Assembly: GCF_026230105.1 (NCBI RefSeq)
Contig: NC_079474.1
Location: 30,890,294-30,954,293 of the forward strand
Length of the DNA stretch: 64,000 nucleotides
Source: Diorhabda sublineata
Lineage: Eukaryota > Arthropoda > Insecta > Coleoptera > Chrysomelidae
Reading direction: 5' to 3'
The translations under genes were made by a program, and so were the position numbers. Position 1 is the first letter of the stretch; each line of letters opens with the position of its first letter. Below, one piece after another: positions 33,940 to 45,689 of this stretch. Below the pieces are notes generated by a model. The model ran no database searches and had not been told where the DNA came from. It saw only the letters and a list, made by a program, of their open reading frames with translations.

Positions 33940-34475
33940 ATAACTCTGTCTTTCATGATATATTCCTTCCAGGTCCCTGAGGGTCTACCTCATCTTCTTC
34001 CATTCTGCGGTTGATATATCAATGCTTTCTTTGGCCACCTGTTCTGCTCCATCCTCATCATATGTCTGTACCAGAGCAGTTGCTTAGACTGTACTCTCTC
34101 TGTAGTCGTGTACTCTACCTGTTCTTCGTTGTATATCTTCATTTCGTATATGCTCTGTTCTAGATATCCTGCACGATCTTCTCAAGTAATCCATTTTCTA
34201 GGCCTCTATTATTTTCTCATATCTATCCGTTATTTGCCAGTACTCGCATCCATACGTTAAAATGGTCTCCACTGTGAATTTGTATATTGTCACTTTTGTT
34301 AAGTTTAATTTCTTGTGATTGTAATTTCAGAATTTGTACTCTATATCTTATATCTCCTTCTAGTACCGAATTTGAGTAAAAATCTACCGCAGTTGTTGAT
34401 AATATGAGTTTTATCCCATTACGATAATGGGCTTGTTCATGCGTGGTTGGTTGTAGAAAAATTTGATATGCCACG
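33940..34475 (-). pseudogene. LINE reverse transcriptase C-terminal tail
   Basis: On the minus strand, from high to low coordinate: FTVETILTYGCEYWQIT (about 34275-34225, the 'L.PT.LYG.E.W' motif), KMDYLRRSCRISRTEHIRNE (the 'E.RYLRR..G..R.D.IRN' motif), and LLWYRHMMRMEQNRWPKKAL followed by a GRR(stop)GRPSGTWKE segment at about 34080-33990 (the 'L.W.GHV.RM...R.PK......GRR.RGRP...W' end). These are the ordered C-terminal motifs of insect non-LTR RTs. At least two stops and frame changes interrupt them. The active site is not present. Confidence 0.7.
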
Positions 34476-34479
34476 ACTT

Positions 34480-34988
34480 ATTGTCTTACTCAACTGATTC
34501 AGCTCACTCCGATCACTTTCTATTCAATAACTAGAAAAAAAATTAAACACGCATTTTGGAAAAATTGAAAAAGTTAATGAATGAAACACACTAGAAACAA
34601 TTAACAATGCACTGAAGTTATAGATACTATACACGCTGTTCTACAGTCTTCATTTTTACTAACTGTCAGCTGTCGATTTATTTATTTATGGTTGTCAACA
34701 CTTTACTCCATAAAACTTAAATCTCGCGTTCATTTTGCGGCGATCTTTACATTTCTATTATATAATGAAGTGTTAGTAGAGAGGTTCATGGGAGGCAAAA
34801 CAATTGAGAGACGTCAGTATCAATCAATGTCATTGTCAATATTTATACATGGTACATCAGTCAAATACGAATTGCCTGTGCTAAAATGTCACTTGAAATG
34901 TAAAGGTCTCTTTGATGTGCATGTCTAATATTACTAATTCTAAAAGCCACAAGTTTGTTCAATTTGCGTTGGACCAGGAACCACTGGC
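34480..34988. other. No gene recognised
   Basis: The 78-codon + frame at 34692-34928 has no recognisable domain. Otherwise plain AT-rich sequence. Confidence 0.4.
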
Positions 34989-35178
34989 AATCAATTATTA
35001 ACCAACGAACTCGATAAATAAATGGTTAGGTTAGGTTTCATATCACTGTGTTTGGTTTTGAATTTGTGAGTATTTTGAAGCTTTGTGAATACAAAAATAA
35101 GTGTTGAGGACATTATCATCATATTATTATAACACATATGCTGCTGTCATAAAATTGGGAGTGGTGTTATTTGGTGTT
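34989..35178 (+). repeat. Truncated second copy of the THAP element's left end
   Basis: It matches 27865-28052: both start with caatt.ttaacca.cgaactc (written here with the two variable bases as dots) and run through the TIR, ttgaagctttgtgaata, a gaggacatt..catcatatt block, tgctgct.tcata and gggagtggtgttatttg. After that the similarity stops abruptly at about 35178. The copy has lost the coding part and the right TIR. Confidence 0.8.
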
Positions 35179-35179
35179 T

Positions 35180-36325
35180 GCCGAAAATATGCTGCTAATA
35201 AAATAATTGCCACACTAAATTGGTTTTAGTTGTTCCGTAGATTTCTTAAGGCTATATCTAAAGCTTCTAGAGGTTTCTTATATGCCATCGATTCTTGGAA
35301 ATGTTGCTGAAGTTTCATTGCTTTGCAGGTACGATGGCAATTAATACTAACGTTAATCAATTGTGTTGCCTTTCGTATTCCTCTCCACTAGCTGTTTTCG
35401 AGATTTGCACTTAGCAACATACTCAGCGATTTATTTTTATATAGTAGATAGAAAAAGAATATAAAATATAGTTTGTAGAATTTGAACTGGAAAAACTTTT
35501 CACATTTTTCGCTCCCGACAACATATGCATGAAAAAATCGGAAAATCAAGCTCGAAACAGTCATTGGATGGTATCGTTTCTTTCTCCAATATATTTTTTG
35601 TGTAACTACGAAAATAGTTCTTTTCTTATCTGTCGCGTTTAGCTAAATAACACTCAACTTGAGTTTTGTTCGTCCTTAACCAATAAAACTAGATAAAAGA
35701 AACATTTTCGGTTTCGATGTCCTTCTTCTCTCAACTAATGTTCCAATAAAAAGGGAAAATTCGACCTGATAAGAATGATGTATAATGAGTGGCGTACATT
35801 GACGGTTCCGGATAGTCGCCTCTTTCAAAACTCTAGTGCGACGGCTTTGTCTACCCAACAAAAAGTTTTGTCACTTTTATAGAGTTGCAGTCTTATAAAT
35901 TCACACTAATTAAGAAGTTTAATGTTGTTTTTGTTTATATCTGAATGATTTGTCGTAGTATGCAATAAACTTCTTCGTGACTGTAGTATAAAGTTGCTGT
36001 CACTGTGAAGAACTTTTATTCCTACAGTTTATTCTTACAATTTTTATGACTTACGAAAAATAAATAATTTATTTTGTGATGTATTTTATAGATGTATAAT
36101 TGTTTTAACGACATTCATATACGGGGAATTTTAAACTAAAGTTTCGTAATCGAGTAGAAAAAAAAATAATTTTAGAAAATAAAATTTTTAGGAATTATAA
36201 CGTAGAGGCTTATGACATCTGAAGAAAGGCTTGTGTGGTGAAATTTCTAATATCTAACATATAATATTATTTTTTATTCAAATTCACTCATTAATTTCCC
36301 AAAGCTCATATGATTGCTTGGAATG
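35180..36325. other. No gene recognised
   Basis: AT-rich sequence; the minus-strand frame at 35676-35861 has no known motif. Confidence 0.4.
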
Positions 36326-36329
36326 CTTT

Positions 36330-36865
36330 ACGAGGTGTGACTGTTAAGTAACGCGAATACCGCTGCTTCAGAAAAAACAAGCATGCGCCATATGTGAACT
36401 GTGAACTGCTTAGTCTGAGGTCTACTTATTCACAATGTCTATTGATAAATCAGTGTAGCCGTTCCTTGTAAAAACTACAACTGAAATGGATAATTTATTG
36501 AAACAAGTGTATAGCAATGAATGTCGCGTACACGTGTTTTTTAGTGGTTTAAGCTTTTGCAAAAAAAGGTGATATTATTGAAAAAGTCGATAATCTTGTC
36601 GACTAAGTATTCTTGCAATTGCTAAAATTGTAACATGAGAAAAGTGTGTACAAAATTAGTGTCTCATTCCTCACTGTCCGTCAAGTGATTTCTAGTTAAG
36701 CACAACATCCCAGACCTCCCGTATCTTGCACCATGCGACTTCTACTCTTTCCTAAGATCAAATATGAATTAAGAGAAATAAGATTTGAGCCTGTTGAAGC
36801 CATGGGAGTAAAGGCGGTGCACGACCTGAAAGAACTAACAGAAAAATTACTATCGTACTATTAAA
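36330..36865 (+). pseudogene. mariner relic, 5' end plus C-terminal block
   Basis: The left limit acgaggtgtgactgttaagt (about 36328) resembles the ends of a mariner group whose termini begin ACGAGGTGTG. At 36715-36865 the translation gives PYLAPCDFYSF in one frame and FPKIKYELREIRFEPVEAM in another. These correspond to 'PYSPDLAPCDFFLFPKLK..L.G.RF', the third catalytic Asp region, with the Asp preserved in CDF. Nearly all of the N-terminal and central parts have been deleted: the element is only about 540 bp against about 1.3 kb for a complete one. Confidence 0.6.
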
Positions 36866-37059
36866 AAAATTTCTACTTCGGTGTGTATTATTGATTGGGT
36901 TATCTTTCATTCCGATCTCAAACTGAAGATGTCAACACTTATCAATATAAGTTGAGAAATTGTCACTATAAGTTCAGCTATTTTGGATGTTTAGTTTGAC
37001 AATCGTGAGTCAATGTTAATAGCGAGCCGTATTTAAATATTTATTTTGAGACGTTAATA

Positions 37060-37600
37060 TGCCTACACAAATAAAAGAGGTGATAGACTGTGTATACGGA
37101 AACACTGTATCATCATTTACGACTGTAAAATTTTGGGCAGTTGAACTCAAACTTTCTTGTGTTAGGTTGACTGAAGACTACTACTCCTGATGGCCCAAAA
37201 ATATGCAGAAAGGCTATTGGTATATCAAAAGAACGTATTCGTTGTGTACTCACCGAAGAATTACACGTTTGGTGTCGCGTTTGCTAACTTTGAACCAAAA
37301 GCGCATTTGAATGTACATTTCCCAGGCCTCATTGACGAGGTTTAAGCATTAAATAATGAAATAATAGGAGGGTATCATGCACAGTTACTTTGTATGATAA
37401 AAAGACCGCATTTAAAAGAAGAGGAAGTGTTTTTCTATCGAGAGAACGCACCCGTCCACACTTTGGTAATCACTATGGCTAAAATTCGCGCATTGTAAAT
37501 CGAATTGTTTGATCACATATCTTTATCAACAGATATCGGCCCCGCCGACATTTCCCATATACTTATACACCTATCACGAAGAGAAAGAAGACAAGGTAAA
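37060..37600 (+). pseudogene. mariner-like transposase relic
   Basis: Recognisable blocks in order: TVKFWAVELK at about 37125 (family 'T(I/V)KFWVAEFK'), ICRKAIGISKERIRCVLTEE at about 37197-37256 (second HTH, 'V..IA...GIS..RV..IL.E.LGM'), and EEEVFFYRENAPVHTLVITM followed by AKIRAL at about 37423-37496 ('KK.LFHQDNAP.HTS...MAKI..L', second catalytic motif with Asp changed to Glu). The first catalytic motif is missing between them. It begins about 200 bp after the end of a different mariner relic in the same orientation. Confidence 0.65.
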
Positions 37601-37794
37601 TACATAGAAAGGTACCATGTTGAAAATTGACAGAAAAAATTGTCTTGTTTCTTAATTAGTTTGAAAATTTTTCAGACCATCCTCGTAGCCTTTAAGGGTA
37701 CAGTGTGCTACTGGAGGATGCGATAGAAACTTTTTTTTTTTGGACTTTTTAACTATATTTATTTTTCAATTTTTAGTTCGATTTATTGTCAAAA

Positions 37795-37995
37795 ATAACT
37801 TTTTTGAGTTCTCATCATTAGTATCGTAAATATCCAACTGAGTACAGACAGTTGTAAAATTTGTTTCGATGCGAAGAGAAAATTTGCAGTGATAAGTTCT
37901 AAAAGAAATTTGCCAAAAGAATTTTTTTTCACAGCGTGAACGGAATTTGAACCCACGACCGGCAAATCCCGCTCGGCTAACGAACGCAATAATAA
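37795..37995 (-). repeat. tRNA-derived SINE-like unit
   Basis: On the minus strand, gttagccgagcggg (37980-37967) matches an RNA polymerase III A box (TRGCNNAGNNGG style) and gtgggttcaaattcc (37956-37942) a B box. They are 15-20 nt closer together than in a complete tRNA, and no anticodon arm or proper acceptor stem can be drawn, so this is not a functional tRNA. A poly-A run and AT-rich body follow (to about 37795), as in a SINE. It could also be a lone tRNA pseudogene. Confidence 0.5.
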
Positions 37996-38009
37996 GTCAC
38001 TTGCTCTTA

Positions 38010-39900
38010 GACCAAAGGAGAGTTACAAACAAACTCACAACTCACAAACCCACAGACAGGTGAAGCTAATAAAAGCTTGTTGAAAATCGAAAGAAAAATT
38101 TTCTACCAAATCAAATTATATGAACCTCAAATCATATGTAAGTAAATCTATACCTATGTTATTACTAAAGTAATCCTTTGTTGTCTTGAACAGATATTCG
38201 TTGTACTTCGAACTTTGTTGTCATTTTAGCTGAAACGTGCATTATATTCCTTTGTGCATAAGCAACTGAATATCTCTTTCATTGAGGCTTTGCGGTTTGT
38301 GGTCAGCCTGTTTTGTCAGATTATTTCATGTTCTGATAAGATTGCTGCTACAAACTATAGAAAACTCGCATTTCAAACGATTTTGCTTTGTCAGAAATCG
38401 GTTTTGAATGGATAAAAATTGGTTCGGAATAAAATTGCATATGGACGTAATCGTATGTTTCACTAGAATAAGAAAGCTTCTAAAATAATGATGCCAAAAT
38501 AAATTAATTAGAACAAATCTTTAACAATTGTCGTGATCATATATCTCGTCTTTCATGATCTGAATTTCTTTGTCCAGATATAATAATATATCTAGAATAT
38601 GAAAAATACCGAGGCAGAAAAAATTCTGCTAAAATTACTTCTTTGGAATTTAGTTTACTAAGATTTCCACTAATGGCACTCCCAATTATATTTAAAACAT
38701 TTTTCGTTTTTATTCTCCACCGTATCGTGTGTGAGCTGTAGGTAGTTTAACTGTTGTGTATACAGTAACGTGTAAACCGGGCTTTAATTGAATAAAATAT
38801 ATAGTTTTGTCACTGTTAGTAATAATGGTATGTGTTTTTCTCATAATCATCTAATTTAAGAGTTCAATGAGCAATTAAAGAAGAGTGTTTCTTAAAAAAG
38901 TTTTGAGTGAAGATAAATTGGAATGAACTTTTGATAACTGGATCTTGGAATATTGGGTATTGGGTTGATAATTTACAAATGAGTGTTTTCGCACATTATT
39001 TTATTATCAAAGCTTTCATATGTTATTATACTCCTCATATTTTCTGTACTTAATGCTATTTTTTATATTTATGGATGGCAAAGATAGTATAATATATTCA
39101 ATATAGAATAATAAATTCCGTTCGATGCGTAATAAGGAATAAGAAATAATTTACCTTAGTTACCATATGTTAATTTGATTTTATTTATTATTCTCTATCC
39201 ATATCCATTCAACTAGCTTTTTAATGGAATAATGTATAGGAGCTAGTTTCAATTTCGAAGCTTCAAATATATTTTAGCCTTAAAAATATAATTACCAGGT
39301 TCTGACATTGAAAATTTCATTCAATTGAATTCTGAAACTTGCTTCGAGCTAGTTATTCATCTCTCAATTACAGATAGAGACATCGAGAAACTATTTTCAT
39401 ATCTACACCCTTAATGGAGTCTTTCAGAAAACTATTATTATGAATTCCATCAATTTATTCATCAACGGAAATTTATTTTTCATGCAGTTCCATTCACTAT
39501 GCAACAGCAATGAATTAATTGGCACGAAAAACTTCACATCAATAACAATATTCAGTGTGAAACTCAATGATATGTAACCACGAAGTAAATTTATTATAAA
39601 ACATTTTTCAAAAACATCACAAAAACCAAACTAGCAAGTAATAATGCATTGGTTTGAAAAGTTGAGTTAAAATAAACCTTAAATTCAGACTCTTCATTTC
39701 CTATCGATATATTTACAACCTTTCCATTTCTCAATTTTCAAACTTTTCACTTCCTTTTCATTAAAAATGTTCCTATTAATATGATAAGCTTATCAGTTCA
39801 TTTCATAGGACTTTATTATATGAAAATATTGAACTAATATATTGTGCAACAAGTGGGAAAAGTTCAACTTTTCTCACGATTGTGGAAGTTTGTGGCACTG
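38010..39900. other. No gene recognised
   Basis: AT-rich sequence with no supported coding frame, repeat or RNA. Confidence 0.45.
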
Positions 39901-39934
39901 AACCTGAGGGGGCGAATACTGAAGTGTCCTCTTA

Positions 39935-40420
39935 ACTGTTGAATAATATTATTTAAAATTGTAGTTGAATGTGTTTTGTAATTTTGTATAGTTAAACCCG
40001 GAACGTTATTCCTTTTTATTAAATTTTCTGTTATGTTAAATTTAGATGTCGAGGGTCGATCTATCATATACGGTGTATTTTCTGTCTCCATTTCTCTAAA
40101 GGGTTCGAGTGGTTTTTCAATGGAGATTATTGGCAACGTTAATATCATTTTTAATAGACTCTTTGACGTATCCTTCTGCCACGGTACTGAATTGCCATTG
40201 TCCATGGCGATTTAAGATTAATATATCCCCTCCTGCATTTACTAAAATTGTCGACGAAGAACGTCTGAAGCAGTGACCTGTGTACCGATGGGATTTTCTA
40301 GTTTAAAAAAATTGCAATTGTCCCAGCCGTACTACCGGATTTGTTAATGCCAATCGTATTTTCAAAATCGTCACTATTGTCAGCGATTTTTATAAAAACA
40401 CGAATGAAAACTACCTCAAG
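39935..40420 (-). pseudogene. Tyrosine recombinase (Crypton-like) C-terminal relic
   Basis: Minus-strand translation in the order of the protein: NTIGINKSGSTAGTIAIFLN (about 40370-40310), then after a frame change YTGHCFRRSSSTILVNAGGD (about 40284-40225), LNRHGQWQFSTVAEGYV (about 40215-40165), KESIKNDINVANNL, and in another frame a tail with DRPSTSK and VPGLTIQN. This fits the catalytic end of the tyrosine recombinase family: H-x-x-R in GHCFRR, the later His in RHGQW and the nucleophilic Tyr in AEGY (codon 40170-40168). The family cuts and rejoins DNA through that Tyr. The text resembles proteins I recall from insect genomes with the DNA_BRE_C/phage-integrase fold, probably Crypton elements. 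Only about 130 residues remain, with two frameshifts, so it is dead. Confidence 0.65.
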
Positions 40421-40932
40421 AATCCAAAAAGTTCTATAATCTGACAGTTGTGTCAACTATTTCTTTTCGATAATTTTTATTAATTGTCCATATAAATGTA
40501 TGTTGTGCAAGAAATAATATTTTTTCTCGGTGTGAACAATATGTTGATTTTTTACGGTCTCTCTCATAGACTGTTTTCAGTAAAACAATGTCCATCCTTA
40601 TGTGTACGTTTTGCTGTTACTAGATTTGAATCTTATAGATTTGGAATATGATCCAGAAGATATTACTGAACTTACACCACATTCTACAGATTGTAACGTA
40701 TTTCTCATCGCTCGGAATAAGATATCACAGAAACGCTACATAAACTTCTATTTATGAGCATCAGTTAAAGTTAAGTAGTTTTGTAATCACTCTCATCAAA
40801 TGTTGTTAACGAATAGGTAATTGAGTACATACCGATTTACTCTATTTACCCATTTTTCACGTTTTTCATAATGGCTCCGCATTTTTCATTAAGATATTTA
40901 ATCAGCAATACCTTCTGTAATGAAACCATATT

Positions 40933-41214
40933 TTAAAAATTATATCGAAACCAAAACATTTCTTTGATGTATTCATATGTCTCGTATCGCTCTTCGGTCG
41001 CTTGCTTTCTATAATAGTTAATCTTCTCCTTTTTCCCGGCCGTTGATATTCGACCCACATTTTTATTTTCACTTTGTAGGTATTTCAAAACAGTTCGTGA
41101 AACATTTTTTGTAGCACCTTCCGATTTTTCACTCAGTTTTCTCCTCCTGATATCAGCACTCACATCACGTCCGTTATTACGAATTATTTCAGAAATGGTA
41201 AAAACTTCAGGTAT
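40933..41214 (-). pseudogene. Possible HTH part of a DDE transposase
   Basis: The minus-strand frame begins, without a start, with ISEIIRNNGRDVSADIRRRK, continues with NVSRTVLKYLQSENKNVGRI and STAGKKEK, and ends with EERYETYEYIKEMFWF. The order 'G(V/N)S..TV......G...(T/S).GKK.....K......I...(I/Y)..(F/M)' is seen in the N-terminal DNA-binding region of one insect DDE-type transposase-like family. No catalytic domain follows. The frame is open for about 90 codons, which is unusual here, but the call is uncertain. Confidence 0.35.
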
Positions 41215-41250
41215 ACACTGAGTTGAAAGTTGTGTTTATTTAAAAGGATG

Positions 41251-41252
<2 letters not shown>

Positions 41253-41313
<61 letters not shown>
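41253..41313. repeat. (AT)n microsatellite
   Basis: About 30 uninterrupted AT dinucleotides. Confidence 0.97.
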
Positions 41314-41314
<1 letters not shown>

Positions 41315-41319
41315 TGGTA

Positions 41320-41651
41320 CACTTTGTAGATTAATGAGGAACTTGTGTCAAAGTAAATAAAATTATTCTATTGTGTGTATTTTTGGTGCTTGACAATTGA
41401 AAATAGCTCTATCTCTATGGAATGCATGAATAAATCATTCATCAATCACGGGTGTATTCTAGTTATTCTAGTTCTAGTTCGCTGATAATATCTTGTTCAA
41501 TTGAAAAGATAATTGAAATTAATAAAAACTACTTCGAAAGACATTGAAGTACTCACTAATAACGTATTCAACCTCTCACTTTCTATATTAAAATCACACT
41601 CCTTGTATATTTTAATGGAAAAGAAATGCAAAGAAATTATATAGTCTAAGT
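41320..41651. other. No gene recognised
   Basis: AT-rich sequence between the microsatellite and the telomere-like patch. Confidence 0.5.
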
Positions 41652-41702
41652 CTAACCTAACCTAACCTAACCCAACTTAACCTAAACTAATCTAACCTAA
41701 GC
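41652..41702. repeat. Interstitial CCTAA (telomere-type) repeat
   Basis: ctaacctaacctaacctaac opens a roughly 50-bp run of CCTAA pentamers that decays to cttaa, ctaaa and taatc-type variants. TTAGG is the ancestral insect telomere repeat, so this is a short interstitial copy; it may also be a fortuitous low-complexity patch. Confidence 0.8.
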
Positions 41703-41704
41703 TG

Positions 41705-43460
41705 AGATCTAGCAACTTTCTTGAAAGAGAATTTCAGGTAAGCCAGTTTTGTAATATGCTATCTTTCTCACTCTCTTAAAGGTCATGCGAGCTATCTGGC
41801 TGTCGGTATTGGTTACATTCATCAGTGCGAATCCTATCTGTACAGGTGAATCATCAATTTTTTAAATTATTCTTAGTCCAGGCTACCAAAGTTTTCACCT
41901 CCGATTTCCGTAAACCTGCATCAATGAAATCGAAATGTGCTTTTGTCCTAGGAGTGAGTTCCATCCCAATTAAGGGCTGAAAATTTCTATTTTGAAATTG
42001 ATAGAGATTTGAAACAAAAATTAAAGTTGTGAAAAAACGATAAAATGTTTCTCTCAAATTTCCGGTAGGCTTAATAGGCCGATATATAATGTATTGAGTA
42101 TTGAATATTTTCAGAATATTTTTATCGAACGATAATTTTTTAAAATTCAACATCGAGTAACGGAGAAACGGTCAACTTTTCGAAGTAATTGTATTTTGAA
42201 AATGAGATCTAATTAAACTCTCTAGCATAAAAACCAAGTTATGGCCAAAATAAGATCGATTTATATATTTTATTGTGAGTATTTCAACTATAGCAATAGT
42301 ACTCCAATTGCAATAAAAATATAATCCAATGATGATTTATTTATTTAATATTTATAATGATTTTTGGAAGTTTGAACGATTTAGAATGCATAATTCTGGG
42401 AAAAATCAATTTCGAAATTTTTTTTTTAATTTTCTGTACAACTATAACATATACATAAAAATAGGTGAGGAACAAAAAGTCAGCATTTTTTTAACAAACA
42501 TTTTGCTTTCTAATACAAATGAGATTTAACCTTACCTATTGGAACCTAAAGTATGACTATTTTCGAAGCCATTAAACGTTACCCTTCAAAAAATAGAGAA
42601 GAATTTCAAAACGTTTATAACCTTAGAATACATAAAATTCCGTATAAATCTACGTTATGAGCGACTAATTTGGTTGAAAATTAACTAAGATATGGTCAAA
42701 AAACTAAATAGACTTTTTTGTCATAAGGGACGATTTATAGGGGTAAAAAATTTCAAATATATAATATTCAAGTTAGAAGAGAAAAAAAAATGTCTGTAAA
42801 TATTTTTTTCTCTAAAATAGGGGATGATTCATATGGGTTTTATTTATTGTTATTTTTATTGTTGTTCACACTGTGCCATATGCTAATTTTGGATTCAAGA
42901 ATAGTTTTTTTCGAAAATATATTAGTATGGTTCAAATTTTTATTTGATGTTATTGTGTATCTAAAAACCTAAAAGTGAAAAGTTATTAGGAAACTTGGAA
43001 GAGTGTAGACAATCACGTGTTAGTTGCGCAAGCGGGATAGATGGCAGCAGCTGTTTGTAGTCAAGATGGCGTTAGTTTAGTCACATTGGTGTATTCATTG
43101 CTCTTATTTTCAATGTTTTTGACAAAATTGTGTTACAATGACTAATGAAAAATTGGAATTTATTTTTTGTAAGGACATAAACACAAAAACTTTTGTGGAG
43201 AGGAAATTAAAATAATGTGAAAAAATGCTACAAGTACGTGTAAATATCAAATACTGCAGACCATAATAGCAAAACCGTGCCAACTAATACGTCTCAAAAT
43301 TCACATACAGAAGTCAATATGCAAGAAATTAATTATTTAAAGTTTTTGGGCTAATTAAATGATATCATATAAAAATTTCAGCCATTTGTCATTTGTCAGC
43401 TCTTCGTGGACGTTGCAATCGTATCAAAGTCATTGTAGCTTGTGCACTTATGAATTCACA
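41705..43460. other. No gene recognised
   Basis: A 99-codon minus-strand frame at 41854-42153 has no domain I can name; the sequence around it (for example catcgagtaacggagaaacgg at 42152) has the look of a dispersed insect repeat. The frames at 42329-42529 and 42790-42972 are rich in Phe, Leu and Ile as expected for chance AT-rich frames. Confidence 0.4.
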
Positions 43461-43469
43461 TATCTATGG

Positions 43470-43610
43470 ATCAGGAAGACCAACAATATAAGACAAAAAC
43501 ATCTAAGGGCAGAAGTGAACGTAAATCCGTGTCAGATAATTGAGGAACTCAATCAACTTTGGTGGAACAATATCCAAGAACATTTATAGCAGATTAGAAA
43601 AATATGTAAT
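43470..43610 (+). pseudogene. mariner-like HTH fragment
   Basis: The peptide SGRPTI (about 43472) in one frame and HLRAEVNVNPCQIIEELNQL in another reproduce the 'SGRP...D...L.A.V..NP.Q...EL' pattern between the two helix-turn-helix motifs of mauritiana-type mariners; a frameshift joins them. Neither the catalytic motifs nor termini are visible. Confidence 0.4.
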
Positions 43611-43614
43611 ATTT

Positions 43615-45685
43615 TATACGGCATAGTACGGAACCGGTTTTTGATTGCTTGATAACTGGAAACGAAAAATGAGTTCCATGTGATGAACACTAGTTTAGAG
43701 TACATATATTTTTCAATTATGTAGGTATAAAACAGTAGAAATAAATATTACCTTTATTGAAAAAAATAGTTAATGAGTTATGAAAAACTCCTTTTAAATA
43801 CTTGTTTCTGATCTATAGAGTTTGGAGACAAAAAGTGGTCAGACATCACACTTTTTAGTTGCAACATGTCTTTAGTTCACTATAATTTTCAGATTTCTTA
43901 TTTCCGAAAAAATTCTGGCTCACGTAAACGGAAGTTGCCCAAGCCTTCAGTTCTAGGTCTAAAGTGAGATCTTTCTCAAAATAGTTTTTCAAATTTTCCT
44001 CTAAGATATTATATATATTTTAAGATTATTCCAACTAGAAAGTGTGAATTTCCTATTTAAAATAATTCTCATCCTCAACCATGTTAGAAGAGTTTTTTGG
44101 TTATTTTTCAAAAACAGTGATAAAAGGTATTTAAACTGCGAGTTATCAAACCAGATATAATGGACATCTGTAAAGACCCCAAATATAACAACATGTTGTA
44201 TGCACAAGTGTCCTGTAATCTTCGACATAGTTAATTCCAACTGTTTTTAAATAAATTTTCAAATAAATTCAAATAATTATTTAACTAATACATTGTTACT
44301 TAATATATAACCTCAACACTCTCCATATACAAGTAACATCGGGATAATGAAAGTTCTTAATTTTGATCTAATTCTGAAATTGGTGCATAGCTAGAATAAT
44401 ATTTTGTACTTGACCAGTAGTTATTCAAGTTGTAAATTCCCAATTATTATGAATAATCGATTGAAAATTGACAGTTGTTATTCCATCATAAATGTAGATT
44501 GTGAAAAAACCTACAATCCTCAATGCTTTGAAATATTTTTTGAGCAATAAAAAATCATTCATTTTAGAAAAATTTGAATTTTCCATTCTAACGATTGAAA
44601 TGTATGATGTGTTATCTGAAAACTATTACATTACCTTTGTTGAAATTATTTTACATAATTCTCTGTCTCGATTTAATCTCTGAGAAAAGTGACAATTGTT
44701 CGTTCCTTGATTTCAAAGTTTTCATTGCATATAAGATGCATCGAAGTTCATGTACTAAAACTTTTATGATCACCCAATTTTTGGTTTATTTTCTGAAAGG
44801 CGGAGAGTACTGATAATGATATAAAATGTTCTTCACGTCGTTATTAATTCATTGAAAACTTTCTAGTGAGTAACAAATAAGACAAAATGTGCAGCATTCC
44901 AGGCGTCGCAGTTAACGATAATAAATTTATAGAAACGGCTTTGTGTTTACAAAATATCAAATTTGAAGACTTACTCCTTTAGCAACTGAACATATTTTCT
45001 CACTTTAAGGCAAAACTCAAACCAATATACTATCTAATAATTATAAAGATAATAATAACATTTAAACATTCTTCTGAATCTTATATATGCATTAATTCAC
45101 ATATGTGTATAATTATACACAAAATTATATACATAAAGAAAAATTTAACCTAAATCGCGCGTGCCGAATCACTAGAAGCTGCTGAGTTCCGGTGAAATCT
45201 AGATGTTCGAAATTTGATGGCTTCGTTGTTTCCTCTTCAGTTGAAAACGTCTCGCCTGGGTTTTTGTAAATGTGTTAGCTTTTCCTAAAACGTGTACCAG
45301 GTATATTGGGATTTAAGTTAATTGCTTGCTACTAGAAGATTAAGAAGGTTATATAAGATAGGAAATTTATTTCGTTTTTAAAGCGCAGCATTAGATGCTA
45401 CCTATATAATAACAAGAAGAATGGAAGCACTGAAATTATCTCAAATGAAACGCGACTATTGTTGAAATCTAGCGAAGGATGGACTTAAATTTTCATAAAT
45501 AAATGGATGTCGTTCCATTCGATGTTTTTGATTAATCTTGATCTAACTTATTCCCTTCTACGAGGTCTATCTACCATTCTGAACCCTTCCAAATACTAGT
45601 TGCCGTCTTTATTCTCAAAAATGCGTCGACAAAAAAATCTCTCTCCCGCAAGGCTATGAAACGAGGGGCTAAATCTGGTTAATAC
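43615..45685. other. No gene recognised
   Basis: AT-rich. Overlapping frames at 44501-44683 and 44595-44813 show no motif. Confidence 0.4.
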
Positions 45686-45689
45686 TATA

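Noticed and set aside
41854..42153. 99-codon minus-strand frame as a possible gene
   Set aside because: No motif, Phe/Ile/Lys-rich composition typical of AT-rich chance frames, and flanking text with the look of a dispersed repeat.
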